Positions 34,801 through 43,498 are shown, counted from the stretch's first letter. The stretch: DNA of 46,376 nt from Lentihominibacter faecis (GCF_014306095.1 NZ_JACRWC010000105.1:1-46376), one strand, 5' to 3'. Numbers and translations are program-made. Notes: generated by a model from the sequence alone, not told the origin.

Positions 34801-36279
34801 ATGATACAGTATCAGAGCACGAGAGGCAGTAAAAATATCAAGACGGCAGCGCAGGCTGTTATTCAGGGAATTGCTGAAGATAAGGGACTTTATGTGCCGG
34901 ATCAGATCCCGGCGCTTCCAAAGAAAATAGAAGAACTGGTCGGCAGACCATATAAGGAAGTGGCATTTGAGATCATCGGCGCATTTTTTACAGATTATAC
35001 GAAGGAAGAAATGAAGCGCTGCGTGGATGGAGCATATGACTCCAAGTTTGAGGAGGCAGAAATCGTTCCTGTGACCCATGCAGGCGGAGCGGATTTCCTG
35101 GAACTCTATCATGGCAAGACTGCTGCATTCAAGGATATGGCACTTTCCATTCTGCCATATCTGCTCACAACTGCTATGAAGAAGGAAAAAGAAGATAAAA
35201 AGATCTGTATCCTTACGGCAACTTCCGGAGATACCGGAAAAGCTGCCCTGGAAGGCTTTGCAGATGTGCCGGGAACAGAAATAATCGTATTCTTCCCGAA
35301 CCAGGGCGTCAGTCAGGTACAGGAACGCCAGATGGTAACGCAGGAAGGTGACAATACTCATGTGTTTGCGATCGAAGGAAACTTCGACGATGCGCAGACC
35401 GGCGTAAAAAAGATTTTTAACGACAGAGACTTTGCAGAAAAATTATCTGCCATGGGATGCAAGCTTTCTTCTGCAAATTCCATCAACATCGGTCGTCTGG
35501 TGCCTCAGGTGGCATACTACGTATACGGCTATGCAAAGCTGGTAGAACGTGGTCAGATCAAGGCCGGCGATCCTGTTAATATCGTGGTGCCGACCGGAAA
35601 CTTTGGAAATATCCTGGCGGCTTATTACGCCGGCAAGATGGGAATTCCGGTGAAGAAATTCATCTGTGCATCCAATAAGAACAAGGTCTTGACGGACTTC
35701 TTCAATACGGGTGTTTACGATATCAATAGAGAATTCTATCTGACTAATTCGCCATCTATGGATATTCTGATCTCCAGTAATCTGGAACGTCTGCTGTACC
35801 ATCTGTCCGGCAATGATGGTGAGGAGATCAGTCGCCTGATGACTGCTCTGGAACAGGAGAAAAAGTATGAAGTCGGTGACAAGATCCGCGAAGGCCTGAA
35901 GGATTTCTATGGCGGTTTTGCGACGGTGGAAGATACCAATGAAACCATTGGAAAAATGTATCGCGAAAACGGATATCTCATCGATACCCACACAGCAGTA
36001 GCATATAAAGTATACGAGGATTATGTAGAGGAAACAGGCGATGAAACGCCTGCGATCATAGCATCTACGGCCAGTGCTTATAAATTTGCAGACAGCGTAG
36101 CACATTCTATCGGACTGGGTGAAGAAAGCGATGGCTTCGCATATGTACGGGCACTGGAGAAAGAGACTGGTGTAAGAGTGCCGAAGGCTCTGAAGGATCT
36201 GGACAAAAAAGAAATCCGTCATAAAGGTGTGATCGAGATCAGTCAAATGCCGGAAGCGGTAGAAGAAAGTGTAAAATAA
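34801..36279 (+). CDS. thrC: Threonine synthase
   Basis: 492 residues, the longer clostridial/yeast-type threonine synthase. It converts O-phosphohomoserine to threonine with PLP. The N-terminal domain is typical (YQSTRGSKNI and DKGLYVP), the PLP Lys111 is in TAAFKDMAL, the substrate loop is ATSGDTGKAAL, and PLP-phosphate binding is in VPTGNFGNILAAYYA. It is coupled to coaC. The link with CoA synthesis is not a shared pathway and may only be shared expression. The ATG follows coaC's stop, with GGAGGGAG-like sequence inside coaC's end. Confidence 0.95.
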   Translation: MIQYQSTRGSKNIKTAAQAVIQGIAEDKGLYVPDQIPALPKKIEELVGRPYKEVAFEIIGAFFTDYTKEEMKRCVDGAYDSKFEEAEIVPVTHAGGADFLELYHGKTAAFKDMALSILPYLLTTAMKKEKEDKKICILTATSGDTGKAALEGFADVPGTEIIVFFPNQGVSQVQERQMVTQEGDNTHVFAIEGNFDDAQTGVKKIFNDRDFAEKLSAMGCKLSSANSINIGRLVPQVAYYVYGYAKLVERGQIKAGDPVNIVVPTGNFGNILAAYYAGKMGIPVKKFICASNKNKVLTDFFNTGVYDINREFYLTNSPSMDILISSNLERLLYHLSGNDGEEISRLMTALEQEKKYEVGDKIREGLKDFYGGFATVEDTNETIGKMYRENGYLIDTHTAVAYKVYEDYVEETGDETPAIIASTASAYKFADSVAHSIGLGEESDGFAYVRALEKETGVRVPKALKDLDKKEIRHKGVIEISQMPEAVEESVK

Positions 36280-36301
36280 CACTGAAACGGATTTTGAAAG
36301 G

Positions 36302-36333
36302 GCGTGCGGAAAGGTAAAGTCTGCACGCTTCTT
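36302..36333 (+). terminator. Terminator after thrC
   Basis: GCGTGC (36302-36307) pairs with GCACGC (36323-36328), followed by TTCTTTG. The stem is short and the T run is interrupted. Confidence 0.6.
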
Positions 36334-36365
36334 TGTTAAATATATGTAAAAAGAGTCTCGATTTT

Positions 36366-36394
36366 CTGGACTTGCACCGAATATTCGATATAAT
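36366..36394 (+). promoter_or_regulatory. Probable mgsA promoter
   Basis: TATAAT at 36389-36394 with a weak -35 (CTGGAC, 36366-36371) at 17-bp spacing. Confidence 0.5.
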
Positions 36395-36457
36395 AAAGTT
36401 GTCAAAAGGAAAATGACCAAATCAAAAGAAAAATTTACAGAGAAAGGAGGAGCAGAT

Positions 36458-36931
36458 ATGACACAGGTAGTAATGAATAAGCAGAAGACGATCGCATTGA
36501 TTGCTCATGACCATCAGAAGGAAGATCTGGTAGAGTGGTGTGTGAGAAATCAGGAAGAACTCAAGAAACATTTCTTATGCGGAACTGGAACAACATCGAA
36601 GATGATCGCAGAGGCAACAGGCCTTCCGGTAAAGCCGTACAAGAGTGGACCGCTTGGCGGTGATCAGCAGATCGGCGCAAGGATCGCAGAAGGTGAGATC
36701 GATATGATGATTTTTTTCTGGGACCCGCTGGAAGCACAGCCTCATGATCCGGACATCCGTGCGCTGCTGCGAATCGCAGTTGTTTACGATATTCCGGTAG
36801 CGACCAACCGGGCAACAGCAGATTTTATGATCTCGTCCTGCTATATGGATCGGGAATACAGTCACGAACTTCTGGACTTCCAGACAACTTTGGCAGAAGA
36901 AACCGAGAAAATTTTAAAATCCGAACGGTAA
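36458..36931 (+). CDS. mgsA: Methylglyoxal synthase
   Basis: 157 residues. It converts dihydroxyacetone phosphate to methylglyoxal and phosphate, a bypass of lower glycolysis under phosphate limitation. Signatures: IALIAHDHQKED at the N-terminus, the phosphate-binding CGTGTTS, the catalytic Asp in GGDQQIGARI, and the His in FFWDPLEAQPHDPD. ATG 36458 follows AAAGGAGGAG; an in-frame ATG at 36413 has no RBS. It is a single-gene unit with its own promoter and terminator. Confidence 0.96.
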   Translation: MTQVVMNKQKTIALIAHDHQKEDLVEWCVRNQEELKKHFLCGTGTTSKMIAEATGLPVKPYKSGPLGGDQQIGARIAEGEIDMMIFFWDPLEAQPHDPDIRALLRIAVVYDIPVATNRATADFMISSCYMDREYSHELLDFQTTLAEETEKILKSER

Positions 36932-36965
36932 AACACCTACAGATCTACAGATTTGATTTTGATCC

Positions 36966-36994
36966 CCCTGCAGAACCTGACAGGGTGTTTTTTT
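36966..36994 (+). terminator. Terminator after mgsA
   Basis: CCCTG (36966-36970) pairs with CAGGG (36981-36985), followed by TGTTTTTTT. Outer AAACACC and GGTGTTT may extend the stem. Confidence 0.65.
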
Positions 36995-37229
36995 ATGCCG
37001 AATTACTGCAGAAAGTTCTACCATGAAATCTGTTTGTTCTTAAACTCATATATCACCCCATACAACGGATTCCTTAGAATACTCCATTCTTAAAGTACAG
37101 TTCAAAAGAAAATGTGTTTTGTGCCTCAACTGACCTCTATAAAAAAGAAAAAAGTATATCTTTTAAAAAGTATAATTATGGTGTAGTCTAATATTGAAGC
37201 TGGCTTAATAAAAAAACAGGAGAAAAACA

Positions 37230-37757
37230 ATGACTACAAATACGAATACCATCGAAAAGAGCAGGACTTATTATCTTGTCATCAATGCACTTTTTATCGC
37301 ACTGACGCTGGTTGCTACCTGGCTGATCAATATCAGACTTCCTTTCATGGGCAGCGGCGGACTGATCCATCTGGGCAATGTGCCTCTTTTCGTGGCGGCA
37401 ATGCTGTTCGGCAGAAAGACAGGAGCTATCGCGGGAGCTTTCGGCATGGGGCTGTTCGACCTCATGAGCGGATGGACCGCATGGGCGCCGTTCACGTTTA
37501 TTATCGTGGGCTGCATGGGCTACGTGGTAGGTCTTCTGGCAGAAAAGAAGCCGTTTAAACATATGATGGTGACGAACGTTATCTCCATCATTCTGGCTCT
37601 GATCATCAAGGTGGTAGGCTACTACTTTGCAGAAGTGATTCTCTACGGCAACTGGATCGCTCCGCTGGGATCTATACCGGGCAACGTGGTCCAGGTAGGA
37701 TTTGCTGGCATTATCGTATTGCTTTTCATCCAGCAGCTTCGCAAAATCGTAAAATAA
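37230..37757 (+). CDS. ECF transporter S component, possible vitamin B6 carrier
   Basis: 175 residues with about six membrane helices, the fold and size of an energy-coupling factor substrate-binding (S) component. The early ALFIALTLVATWL helix and the motif GGLIHLGNVPLFVAAMLFG are typical of the family. It would pair with a shared EcfA/A'/T module encoded elsewhere. The next gene is 15 bp downstream and encodes a class V aminotransferase of the type that includes pyridoxamine-pyruvate aminotransferase. That suggests a pyridoxamine or other B6 vitamer as cargo, but it is inference from neighbourhood. AGGAG lies 7 nt before the ATG; a TATAAT is at 37171-37176. Confidence 0.85.
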   Translation: MTTNTNTIEKSRTYYLVINALFIALTLVATWLINIRLPFMGSGGLIHLGNVPLFVAAMLFGRKTGAIAGAFGMGLFDLMSGWTAWAPFTFIIVGCMGYVVGLLAEKKPFKHMMVTNVISIILALIIKVVGYYFAEVILYGNWIAPLGSIPGNVVQVGFAGIIVLLFIQQLRKIVK

Positions 37758-37772
37758 GAGGAGAGGGCAGAT

Positions 37773-38915
37773 ATGTACAAAATCATGACAGCAGGGCCGG
37801 TACAGGTAAGAGAAAACGTACTGGCGGCGCGGAGTATCCCGTGCACTAATCCGGATCAGGATGTGGAATTTTATGAGTTCTATAAGGAAACTTGCGACTT
37901 GTTTTCTGAGGCGCTGCACACGGAAAGCCGAGCGATCATCATGGGAGGCGAAGGCATTCTGGGACTGGAAGCAGCATGTGCTTCTTTGACAGAACCTGGT
38001 GATAGAGTTCTGGTGATCGACAATGGAATTTTTGGCAAGGGCTTTGCAGATTTCGTCAAGATCTACGGTGGTGAACCGGTGCTTTATACGACGGATTACA
38101 AGAATCCGGTAGATCCTGCTGGTCTGGAAGCATATCTGGAAAAAGACAGTGACTTCCGTTATGCGACATTAGTTCACTGCGACACCCCAAGCGGCGTCAT
38201 CAACGACATTCCAGCGCTTACTAATATACTGGATAAGTTTGGTATCTTAAGCGTGGTGGATTCCGTAGCGGGCATGTTCGGGCAGCCTCTGGATTGTGCA
38301 AAGAGCAAGATTGACATTCTCTGCGGAGGTTCTCAGAAAGCTCTTTCGGCACCTCCGGGGCTGACAATGGTCTGGGTCAGCCAGAGAGCATTCGACTTTA
38401 TGGAGCATCGTAAAACGCCGATCGCATCTTTTTATGCCAATATCATGACATTCAAGGATTACTACGAAAACAAGTGGTTCCCATATACCATGCCGATCAG
38501 TGACATCACTGGTTTGCGTCAGGCTCTGGATAATTTCATGGCGGATGACAGTGTTTACGATCGTCATGCGAAGATCGCAGCGGCAACACGTTATGCACTG
38601 GTCAAGGGTGGTCTGTCGCTATACCTGGAATCAGGATATTCCAATACAGTAACTGTTCTGGAAGTTCCGGAAGGTATCACTGACAAGGAGATCCTGGAAG
38701 GTATGATGCAGGACTATAATATCATGATTTCCGGTTGCTTCGACGTGCTGGCAGGCAAAGTGATCCGCATCGGTCACATGGGTGAAAACGCCAATGCAGA
38801 AGATGTAGCAGCTACACTGGCAGCTTTGCAGGGCACCCTGGAAAAACACGGCATCAAAGTGGCGTGCGACCTGGCGAAAGAGTTTAAAAACACATATGAA
38901 AACGGAGCTGCATAA
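37773..38915 (+). CDS. Class V aminotransferase, pyridoxamine-pyruvate or alanine-glyoxylate type
   Basis: 380 residues, fold-type I PLP enzyme. The N-terminus has the MTAGPVQVRENV motif of this group, the PLP-ring region is VDSVAGMFG, and the Schiff-base Lys189 is in GGSQKALSAPPG. The arginine that binds the substrate carboxylate is near VIRIGHMG. Sequence alone does not separate alanine-glyoxylate, serine-pyruvate and pyridoxamine-pyruvate activities. Coupling with the ECF S component makes vitamer salvage attractive. GGAGAGGG precedes the ATG. It is the last gene before a large noncoding region. Confidence 0.88.
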   Translation: MYKIMTAGPVQVRENVLAARSIPCTNPDQDVEFYEFYKETCDLFSEALHTESRAIIMGGEGILGLEAACASLTEPGDRVLVIDNGIFGKGFADFVKIYGGEPVLYTTDYKNPVDPAGLEAYLEKDSDFRYATLVHCDTPSGVINDIPALTNILDKFGILSVVDSVAGMFGQPLDCAKSKIDILCGGSQKALSAPPGLTMVWVSQRAFDFMEHRKTPIASFYANIMTFKDYYENKWFPYTMPISDITGLRQALDNFMADDSVYDRHAKIAAATRYALVKGGLSLYLESGYSNTVTVLEVPEGITDKEILEGMMQDYNIMISGCFDVLAGKVIRIGHMGENANAEDVAATLAALQGTLEKHGIKVACDLAKEFKNTYENGAA

Positions 38916-38975
38916 CAGATCACTTCGTAGTGATAAAAACAATTTGGTTCAATATACTGAAATAAGATAAGGCAG

Positions 38976-39035
38976 ATGATGATCCCGGGATCATGACAGA
39001 CAGTTCATGATTATGGTGATCATCATTTGTTTTTC
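38976..39035 (+). terminator. Long-stem terminator after the aminotransferase
   Basis: ATGATGATC (38976-38984) pairs with GATCATCAT (39018-39026), with an inner ATCATGA/TCATGAT pair, followed by TTGTTTTT. The stem shares the TCATGA word with the repeat element that follows. Confidence 0.7.
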
Positions 39036-39083
39036 TGTTAGGGAACAGGACTCTGTTTTTGTCAAGTGCGGTTGTGACTTTCC

Positions 39084-39440
39084 TTATGAATTCCCAGATC
39101 GAAAATTATCTGATCTAATTGGGAATCAATCTCTCGATTCAGATGTTTGTTCGCGTCATGAATTCCCGGATTTGATTTTTTCGAAGCCATATGGGAAGCT
39201 CAATGCTGGAAATGCTTCAAGATCCATGGGCAGCACTCGTCATGATTCCTCAAAAGATATAAAAACTGTTTATCTGGGAACTGTTTTTCTCTGCGCTGTA
39301 AATATCTCGTGAAACAGTTCCCAGCCTGCTGTTTTATTTTGAAAAATGGGAATTCATGAACGAAGGTACAGCTCATAAGCAGTAAAAAATCCAAATCAAG
39401 GCTGTTTTTTTCGTAATCTGGGAATTCATGATTTCCCGGA
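39084..39440. repeat. Nested inverted-repeat element (possible MITE or structured RNA)
   Basis: About 360 bp without a credible gene. The word (G)GGAATTCATGA occurs in opposite orientations: arms A (39084-39100) and B (39156-39170) read TTATGAATTCCCAGAT and TCATGAATTCCCGGA. Arms C (39347-39362) and D (39415-39440) read the reverse. A pairs with D and B with C, 68-72 bp apart on each side. A degenerate copy lies at 39239. The centre is a perfect 13-bp hairpin, CTGGGAACTGTTT (39274-39286) with AAACAGTTCCCAG (39312-39324). The two short open frames across it have no RBS and run through the repeats. It lies between a terminator and tRNA-Ser. No transposase is present. Confidence 0.75.
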
Positions 39441-39486
39441 TGCCTCATCATTAAGAACAACCACTTTTTGCCCATAAAATTTCAAT

Positions 39487-39512
39487 AAAAAAGAGACCTG
39501 AAACAGGTCTCT
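39487..39512 (-). terminator. Terminator of tRNA-Ser
   Basis: On the minus strand AGAGACCTG pairs with CAGGTCTCT, loop TTT, then TTTTTT, starting 7 bp after the tRNA's CCA. Confidence 0.9.
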
Positions 39513-39518
39513 GAATTC

Positions 39519-39606
39519 TGGCGGAGGACATGGGACTCGAACCCACGGGGCTGTTACACCTTACTCGCTTTCCAGGCGAGCTCCTTAGCCACTCGGTCAA
39601 TCCTCC
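39519..39606 (-). tRNA. tRNA-Ser (anticodon GGA)
   Basis: 88 nt on the minus strand. The acceptor arm is GGAGGA/TCCTCC, the anticodon stem-loop is CTCGC-CTGGAAA-GCGAG (anticodon GGA), the long variable arm is typical of class II tRNAs, the T-loop is GGTTCGAGTCC, and CCA is encoded. It reads UCC and UCU. Confidence 0.95.
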
Positions 39607-39891
39607 GAATTTCTATTGGTACCTTTCGCAAGGCACCTCTATAATATAGCAAAAAAACGTGACAGATGCAAGCGTAATCTTTAAGAATTTTGCATATTGA
39701 AAGAACTATTTTTTGCGGAATCCATACAAAACTTAATAGAGGTGGGCTCTGGCGGCATATTTTATCCAGGATAGATATTTTTTTTACATAATTTTAAGAT
39801 TTTTTCACAGTTTCAACATTGTTTTTTTTAAAAAAAAGGAATACTATTATATTGTGAAAGTTTGAAATAGGAAACTTTTATATACTATACA
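39607..39891. other. Gene-free AT-rich stretch before the PHP gene
   Basis: About 285 bp, very AT-rich with long A and T runs near 39770-39840. I see no RNA gene or RBS in it. TTGAAA (39862-39867) and TATACA (39886-39891) at 18-bp spacing could be a promoter, but it would start transcription almost at the PHP start codon. Confidence 0.4.
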
Positions 39892-40695
39892 ATGATAGAG
39901 GCGATAGATTTGAAATTTGATTTACATTGTCATACCAAGGAAGGATCCATTGATTCCAAGGTTTCTGTAGCAGAATTTGCAGATCGTTTTATGGAACTGG
40001 GGTACGATGGATTTATGATCTCGGATCATAACAGCTATAAGGGCTGCAAGGCATGGGATGCCATAAAGAACGATCCGAAATACCGAAATTTTACCGTTAT
40101 TCGCGGTATAGAATATGATACAAAAGACGCAGGACATATACTGGTGATCCTGCCGGATGGCATCTATCCCAGAGTACTGCGGATACGCGGACTGAAATGC
40201 AGCACGCTGATCAAGCTGGTACATTCTCTGGGAGGGATCCTGGGACCGGCTCATCCATTTGGAGTGGCGACATCCAGTGCTATGGGATTCAAGAAAATGA
40301 AGATGAGCTACATCAAGCACTTTGATTTCATAGAGACCTTCAATACCTGCGAATTTGTTAATTCCAACCGTCTGGCGAAAGATCTGGCAGATCGGTTTGA
40401 TATGCCGTCATTTGCAGGGTCGGACGCACATGTCCCGGAATATATCGGAATGGCATGCACGGAGATCAATGCACAGATCCACTGCAATAACGATCTTATT
40501 GCAGCAGTAAAATTTGGCGCAGATATCAAAGCGTTTGGAACTGAAAGAGAGATCACGAAAAAAGCCAAGCGTAAGGAACACTGGATCGGACGTGTCGGCT
40601 ATCAGATCTATAATCGTGGGATCGGGAAGATGGTATACCCATATCGTTCTTATCACCACAGAAAACTGGGCACCGTTTTTCACATCCATATGTAG
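39892..40695 (+). CDS. PHP domain metal-dependent phosphoesterase
   Basis: 267 residues. The PHP metal motifs are in order: DLHCHTKEGS, ISDHNSY, GIEYDT, GPAHPFG and GSDAHVPEYIG. The family uses two or three metal ions to hydrolyse phosphoesters such as histidinol phosphate, nucleotides or oligoribonucleotides; this length and the TrpH-like order fit a small stand-alone member. The start is uncertain. ATG 39892 has no clear RBS; TTG 39910 (giving the usual MKFDLHCHT start) has GAGG 8 nt upstream and may be the real one. It has a basic C-terminus (YPYRSYHHRKLG). No operon partner. Confidence 0.88.
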   Translation: MIEAIDLKFDLHCHTKEGSIDSKVSVAEFADRFMELGYDGFMISDHNSYKGCKAWDAIKNDPKYRNFTVIRGIEYDTKDAGHILVILPDGIYPRVLRIRGLKCSTLIKLVHSLGGILGPAHPFGVATSSAMGFKKMKMSYIKHFDFIETFNTCEFVNSNRLAKDLADRFDMPSFAGSDAHVPEYIGMACTEINAQIHCNNDLIAAVKFGADIKAFGTEREITKKAKRKEHWIGRVGYQIYNRGIGKMVYPYRSYHHRKLGTVFHIHM

Positions 40696-40814
40696 GAGAC
40701 CGTGGACACACGGCAGCAAAATCGTCAGCATTATAATTATAACAAAAAAGCAAAGCAGCACTCGGATAAAACAAAAGTGCTGCTTTTTCTGTATAGAAGG
40801 TATGCTGGTACACA

Positions 40815-41210
40815 CTACAGCTTATGATCACAGCTGTGGTACAGTGAAATAACAAGAAGCTCCTCCCTTTTCAGAATATCGATCTGCTCCATGATCCGGC
40901 TTTTGTCAAACGGAGAAAGTGACTCGTAGAGGGGCAGCACATCCTGAAGAAGACTTTCATTTTTCTGATAGTGGATCTGCAGCATGATCAGCTCTTCCAT
41001 AGATGCATAGACCAGATCCGACAACGAAACATGGTAGAGAGCAGAAAGCTTTTGGAGGGTATCAAGATCCGGCGTGCGAAGTCCTGATTCATAGGAGGCA
41101 TATGTGCTGCGTGACAGATGGAGGCTTGCAGATGTCTGTTCCTGACTGCTGCCGGAAAAGATTCTCAGAGCTTTCATATTAGTGATCAGTGTATGGAAGT
41201 CATTTTTCAT
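40815..41210 (-). CDS. XRE-family regulator, second gene of a pair
   Basis: 131 residues. The HTH is N-terminal (about 7-65: NMKALRIFSGSSQEQTSASL, then SRSTYASYESGLRTPDLDTL). A helical C-terminus without a recognisable sensor follows (LYESLSPFDKSRIMEQIDIL). ATG 41210 has GGAGGG 7 nt upstream. It overlaps the end of the preceding XRE gene by 11 bp, so the two are coupled and may act together. No other effector gene is attached. Confidence 0.88.
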   Translation of the reverse strand: MKNDFHTLITNMKALRIFSGSSQEQTSASLHLSRSTYASYESGLRTPDLDTLQKLSALYHVSLSDLVYASMEELIMLQIHYQKNESLLQDVLPLYESLSPFDKSRIMEQIDILKREELLVISLYHSCDHKL

Positions 41211-41610
41211 TTGTATTCCCTCCTTTCGCGGCAGTAGAGATCTGAAAGAGCTCCTCTGTGATACGGAGCTGGTTTTTAGAAGAGAGGGCGAGAAATTTTT
41301 TCTGAAATTCACGGCTTTCTATAGAATGGATCTTTTTTTGCAGAAGATCTGTTGCTTCGACAGACAGATCAAATGAAATCATATACTCGAAGCTGATGTG
41401 ATATAACAGGGATAATGCATAAAGCTGCGGGAATGTGGCTTCTTTTGTCCCGCTTTCCAGACAGGAATACTGCGAACGCGAAATGTCGATCTTTTTGCAG
41501 ACTTCTTCCTGGCTCATAGTGTGAGCGATACGTAGAAACCGCAGATTTTTAGCAATCCGATGCTGAGCATCAAGATTCGCATCGGGGTTTACAGCGTCAT
41601 AATGATACAT
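41200..41610 (-). CDS. XRE-family regulator, first gene of a pair
   Basis: 136 residues. The HTH region (about 17-75) is IAKNLRFLRIAHTMSQEEVC, then ISRSQYSCLESGTKEATFP. The C-terminal part is helical (LQKKIHSIESREFQKKFLAL), with the same overall plan as its partner but low identity. ATG 41610 has AAGGAG 6 nt upstream; a longer in-frame ATG is rejected for lack of an RBS. It is divergent from a third XRE gene at 41.8 kb across about 210 bp. Confidence 0.88.
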   Translation of the reverse strand: MYHYDAVNPDANLDAQHRIAKNLRFLRIAHTMSQEEVCKKIDISRSQYSCLESGTKEATFPQLYALSLLYHISFEYMISFDLSVEATDLLQKKIHSIESREFQKKFLALSSKNQLRITEELFQISTAAKGGNTNEK

Positions 41611-41712
41611 GGGTTGCTCCTTTCTTTGTCTCATAATGAAAAAAGGTTCTTTCTTTAATAGAATGTATTTGTAGAAAAATGTTGCATTTTTTACGAAAGT
41701 TTTTTTATTTTT

Positions 41713-41743
41713 TTGCAAAATCCCTTAAAAGTGTATGTATAAT
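41713..41743 (+). promoter_or_regulatory. Probable promoter for the XRE gene at 41.8 kb
   Basis: TATAAT at 41738-41743 with TTGCAA (41713-41718) at a long 19-bp spacing. Confidence 0.45.
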
Positions 41744-41821
41744 ACGCTGATAGTTAGACGACTTTTGAAGGGGAAACGTGTAAACTATAAGGAGTAGCCG
41801 CGAGAATGAGGAGGAATATGT

Positions 41822-42196
41822 ATGGCAGAGTTTAAAGAATTGAACAAGTCAGCTATTGGAGCACGAATCCGAAAGCGGCGTGAACTCCTGGGGCTTTCCA
41901 GAGAGGAACTGGCAGAACAGCTGGGTGTTACGGCGAAATTTATTGGCGATATCGAATATGGAGAAAAAGGTGTTTCCATGAAAAATCTGTACCGGCTGAA
42001 ACAGATCTTAGGAGTTGGTGCTGACTTTCTTTTAGAAGGTGCGGAAGACGGGATCTCAGAAGAAAAGGAGATCAAGATCCTGCAGGAAAATATCATGGGC
42101 TCCTTGAGCGTGTGTTCTGCAAGGCAGCTTGGCGTCATGGAACAGATCGCACGACTGTATGTGGAAGGTATCGTCCTGGATGAACCGCTGGAATAA
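41822..42196 (+). CDS. XRE-family regulator, paralogue of the 13.6-kb gene
   Basis: 124 residues. The HTH is N-terminal (GARIRKRRELLGLSREELA, then AKFIGDIEYGEKG and NLYRLKQILGVGADFLL). The C-terminal module (ENIMGSLSVCSARQLGVMEQ, then ARLYVEG) is almost identical to that of the 13.6-kb gene and is not part of a standard HTH. ATG 41822 has GAGGAGG upstream. It ends at a bidirectional terminator shared with amt. Confidence 0.9.
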   Translation: MAEFKELNKSAIGARIRKRRELLGLSREELAEQLGVTAKFIGDIEYGEKGVSMKNLYRLKQILGVGADFLLEGAEDGISEEKEIKILQENIMGSLSVCSARQLGVMEQIARLYVEGIVLDEPLE

Positions 42197-42206
42197 GACC
42201 GAAAAT

Positions 42207-42261
42207 AAAATACACTGTGCCGATGGCAGAAAGATCTGAACCATGCAGCGCAGTGTATTTT
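42207..42261. terminator. Bidirectional terminator between XRE gene and amt
   Basis: AAAATACACTG (42207-42217) pairs with CAGTGTATTTT (42251-42261) with a large loop. A/T flanks on both sides serve the convergent genes. Confidence 0.85.
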
Positions 42262-42283
42262 TTATGTTAGATGTATTGATAGG

Positions 42284-43498
42284 CTATAAATGATATGCTT
42301 CTTCGTGATGCAAGGATGCATCCAGTCCAATTCGTTCTTCTTCCGGTGTAACACGTACCGGCAGGAATTTGTTGACTACCTTCAGAATCAGCATCGTGAT
42401 CACAAATGCGTAAGCAGAAGCCAGCAGTGTTCCGAAAATCTGTATTCCGAACTGATGTACATCTCCTTCGATCAAACCGCTGATCCCGTTGACGTCTTTT
42501 GAAGCGAATACGCCCAACAGGATCGTTCCGATGATACCGCCAACACCATGAACGCCCCAAACATCAAGAGCGTCATCCCAGTCGAGCTTTTTGCGTAACT
42601 GCACGGCGGCGTAGCAGATGATACCTGCCAGAACACCGATGATGATCGCAGCCCATGGCTTTACAAATCCAGCCCCAGGTGTGATCGTGGCAAGACCGGC
42701 AACAGCACCAGTCAGAACTCCAACGAAGCTTGGACTCTTTTCACGGATCCAGGAGATGATCAGCCAGGTAACCATAGCAGCCGATGCGCCCAGGTCGGTA
42801 TTGATGAATGCAGTCGCAGCCAGGGAATTTGCACCTAAAGCTCCGCCGGCGTTGAAACCGAACCAGCCGAACCAAAGCAGAGCCGTTCCCAGAGCAACGT
42901 GTGTTACATTATGCGGCTCCATTTCCACTTTGCTGACAACAGTACGTTTTCCAACGAAGAAAACGGAAGCCAGAGCAGCCAGACCAGCACTTGCGTGAAC
43001 AACGATCCCGCCTGCGAAGTCAACGACTCCCATCTGCTGCAGGAAACCGCCGCCCCATACCCAGTGTGCCAGAGGGATGTAGATCAGCAGACTCCATAAA
43101 ACCAGGAATACCAGATAGCTTTTAAAGTTTACTCTGTCTGCGAAAGCACCTGTGATAAGAGCAGGTGTCAGGATCGCAAACATTTGCTGATAACTAAAGA
43201 AGGACATAAATGGGATCGTGCTTCCGTAATCCGGATTGGCTTCCATGCCGACTCCGTGAAGGAACATGTATTTCAATCCTCCGACCAACCCGTGTACATC
43301 CGGACCAAATGTCAGCGAGAATCCGATGATAAACCAGAGAATCGTTACGACACCCATTGAAATAAAACTCTGCATCATGATGGTCAGTACGTTTTTTCTG
43401 GAAACCAGACCGCCATAGAAGAATGCCAGTCCCGGAGTCATAATGAAAACAAGCGCTGCACAAATCATCATAAACGCAGTATCGCCAGTGTTAATCAT
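42284..43498 (-). CDS. amt: Ammonium transporter
   Basis: 404 residues, 11 predicted membrane helices, Amt/Mep/Rh family. The channel's twin histidines are present in GGIVVHASAGLAAL and WGVHGVGGIIGT, with the gate motif FGWFGFNAGGAL. It conducts ammonium into the cell at low external supply. Amt genes are often followed by glnK; no PII gene is visible here. It lies downstream of the Amt-kinase and NarL-type regulator on the same strand but with its own 172-bp upstream region that holds tandem palindromes. The ATG has an AAGAGGTGA-type RBS. Confidence 0.95.
   Translation of the reverse strand: MINTGDTAFMMICAALVFIMTPGLAFFYGGLVSRKNVLTIMMQSFISMGVVTILWFIIGFSLTFGPDVHGLVGGLKYMFLHGVGMEANPDYGSTIPFMSFFSYQQMFAILTPALITGAFADRVNFKSYLVFLVLWSLLIYIPLAHWVWGGGFLQQMGVVDFAGGIVVHASAGLAALASVFFVGKRTVVSKVEMEPHNVTHVALGTALLWFGWFGFNAGGALGANSLAATAFINTDLGASAAMVTWLIISWIREKSPSFVGVLTGAVAGLATITPGAGFVKPWAAIIIGVLAGIICYAAVQLRKKLDWDDALDVWGVHGVGGIIGTILLGVFASKDVNGISGLIEGDVHQFGIQIFGTLLASAYAFVITMLILKVVNKFLPVRVTPEEERIGLDASLHHEEAYHL

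Noticed and set aside
39007..39475. Two short open frames, one on each strand, across the repeat element
   Set aside because: No RBS, no start context, and both are built from the inverted repeats (HEFPD-like words on both strands), so they are by-products of the repeat.
32658..39606. tRNA genes as integration sites for a mobile element
   Set aside because: No integrase or direct-repeat attachment ends near tRNA-Glu or tRNA-Ser.
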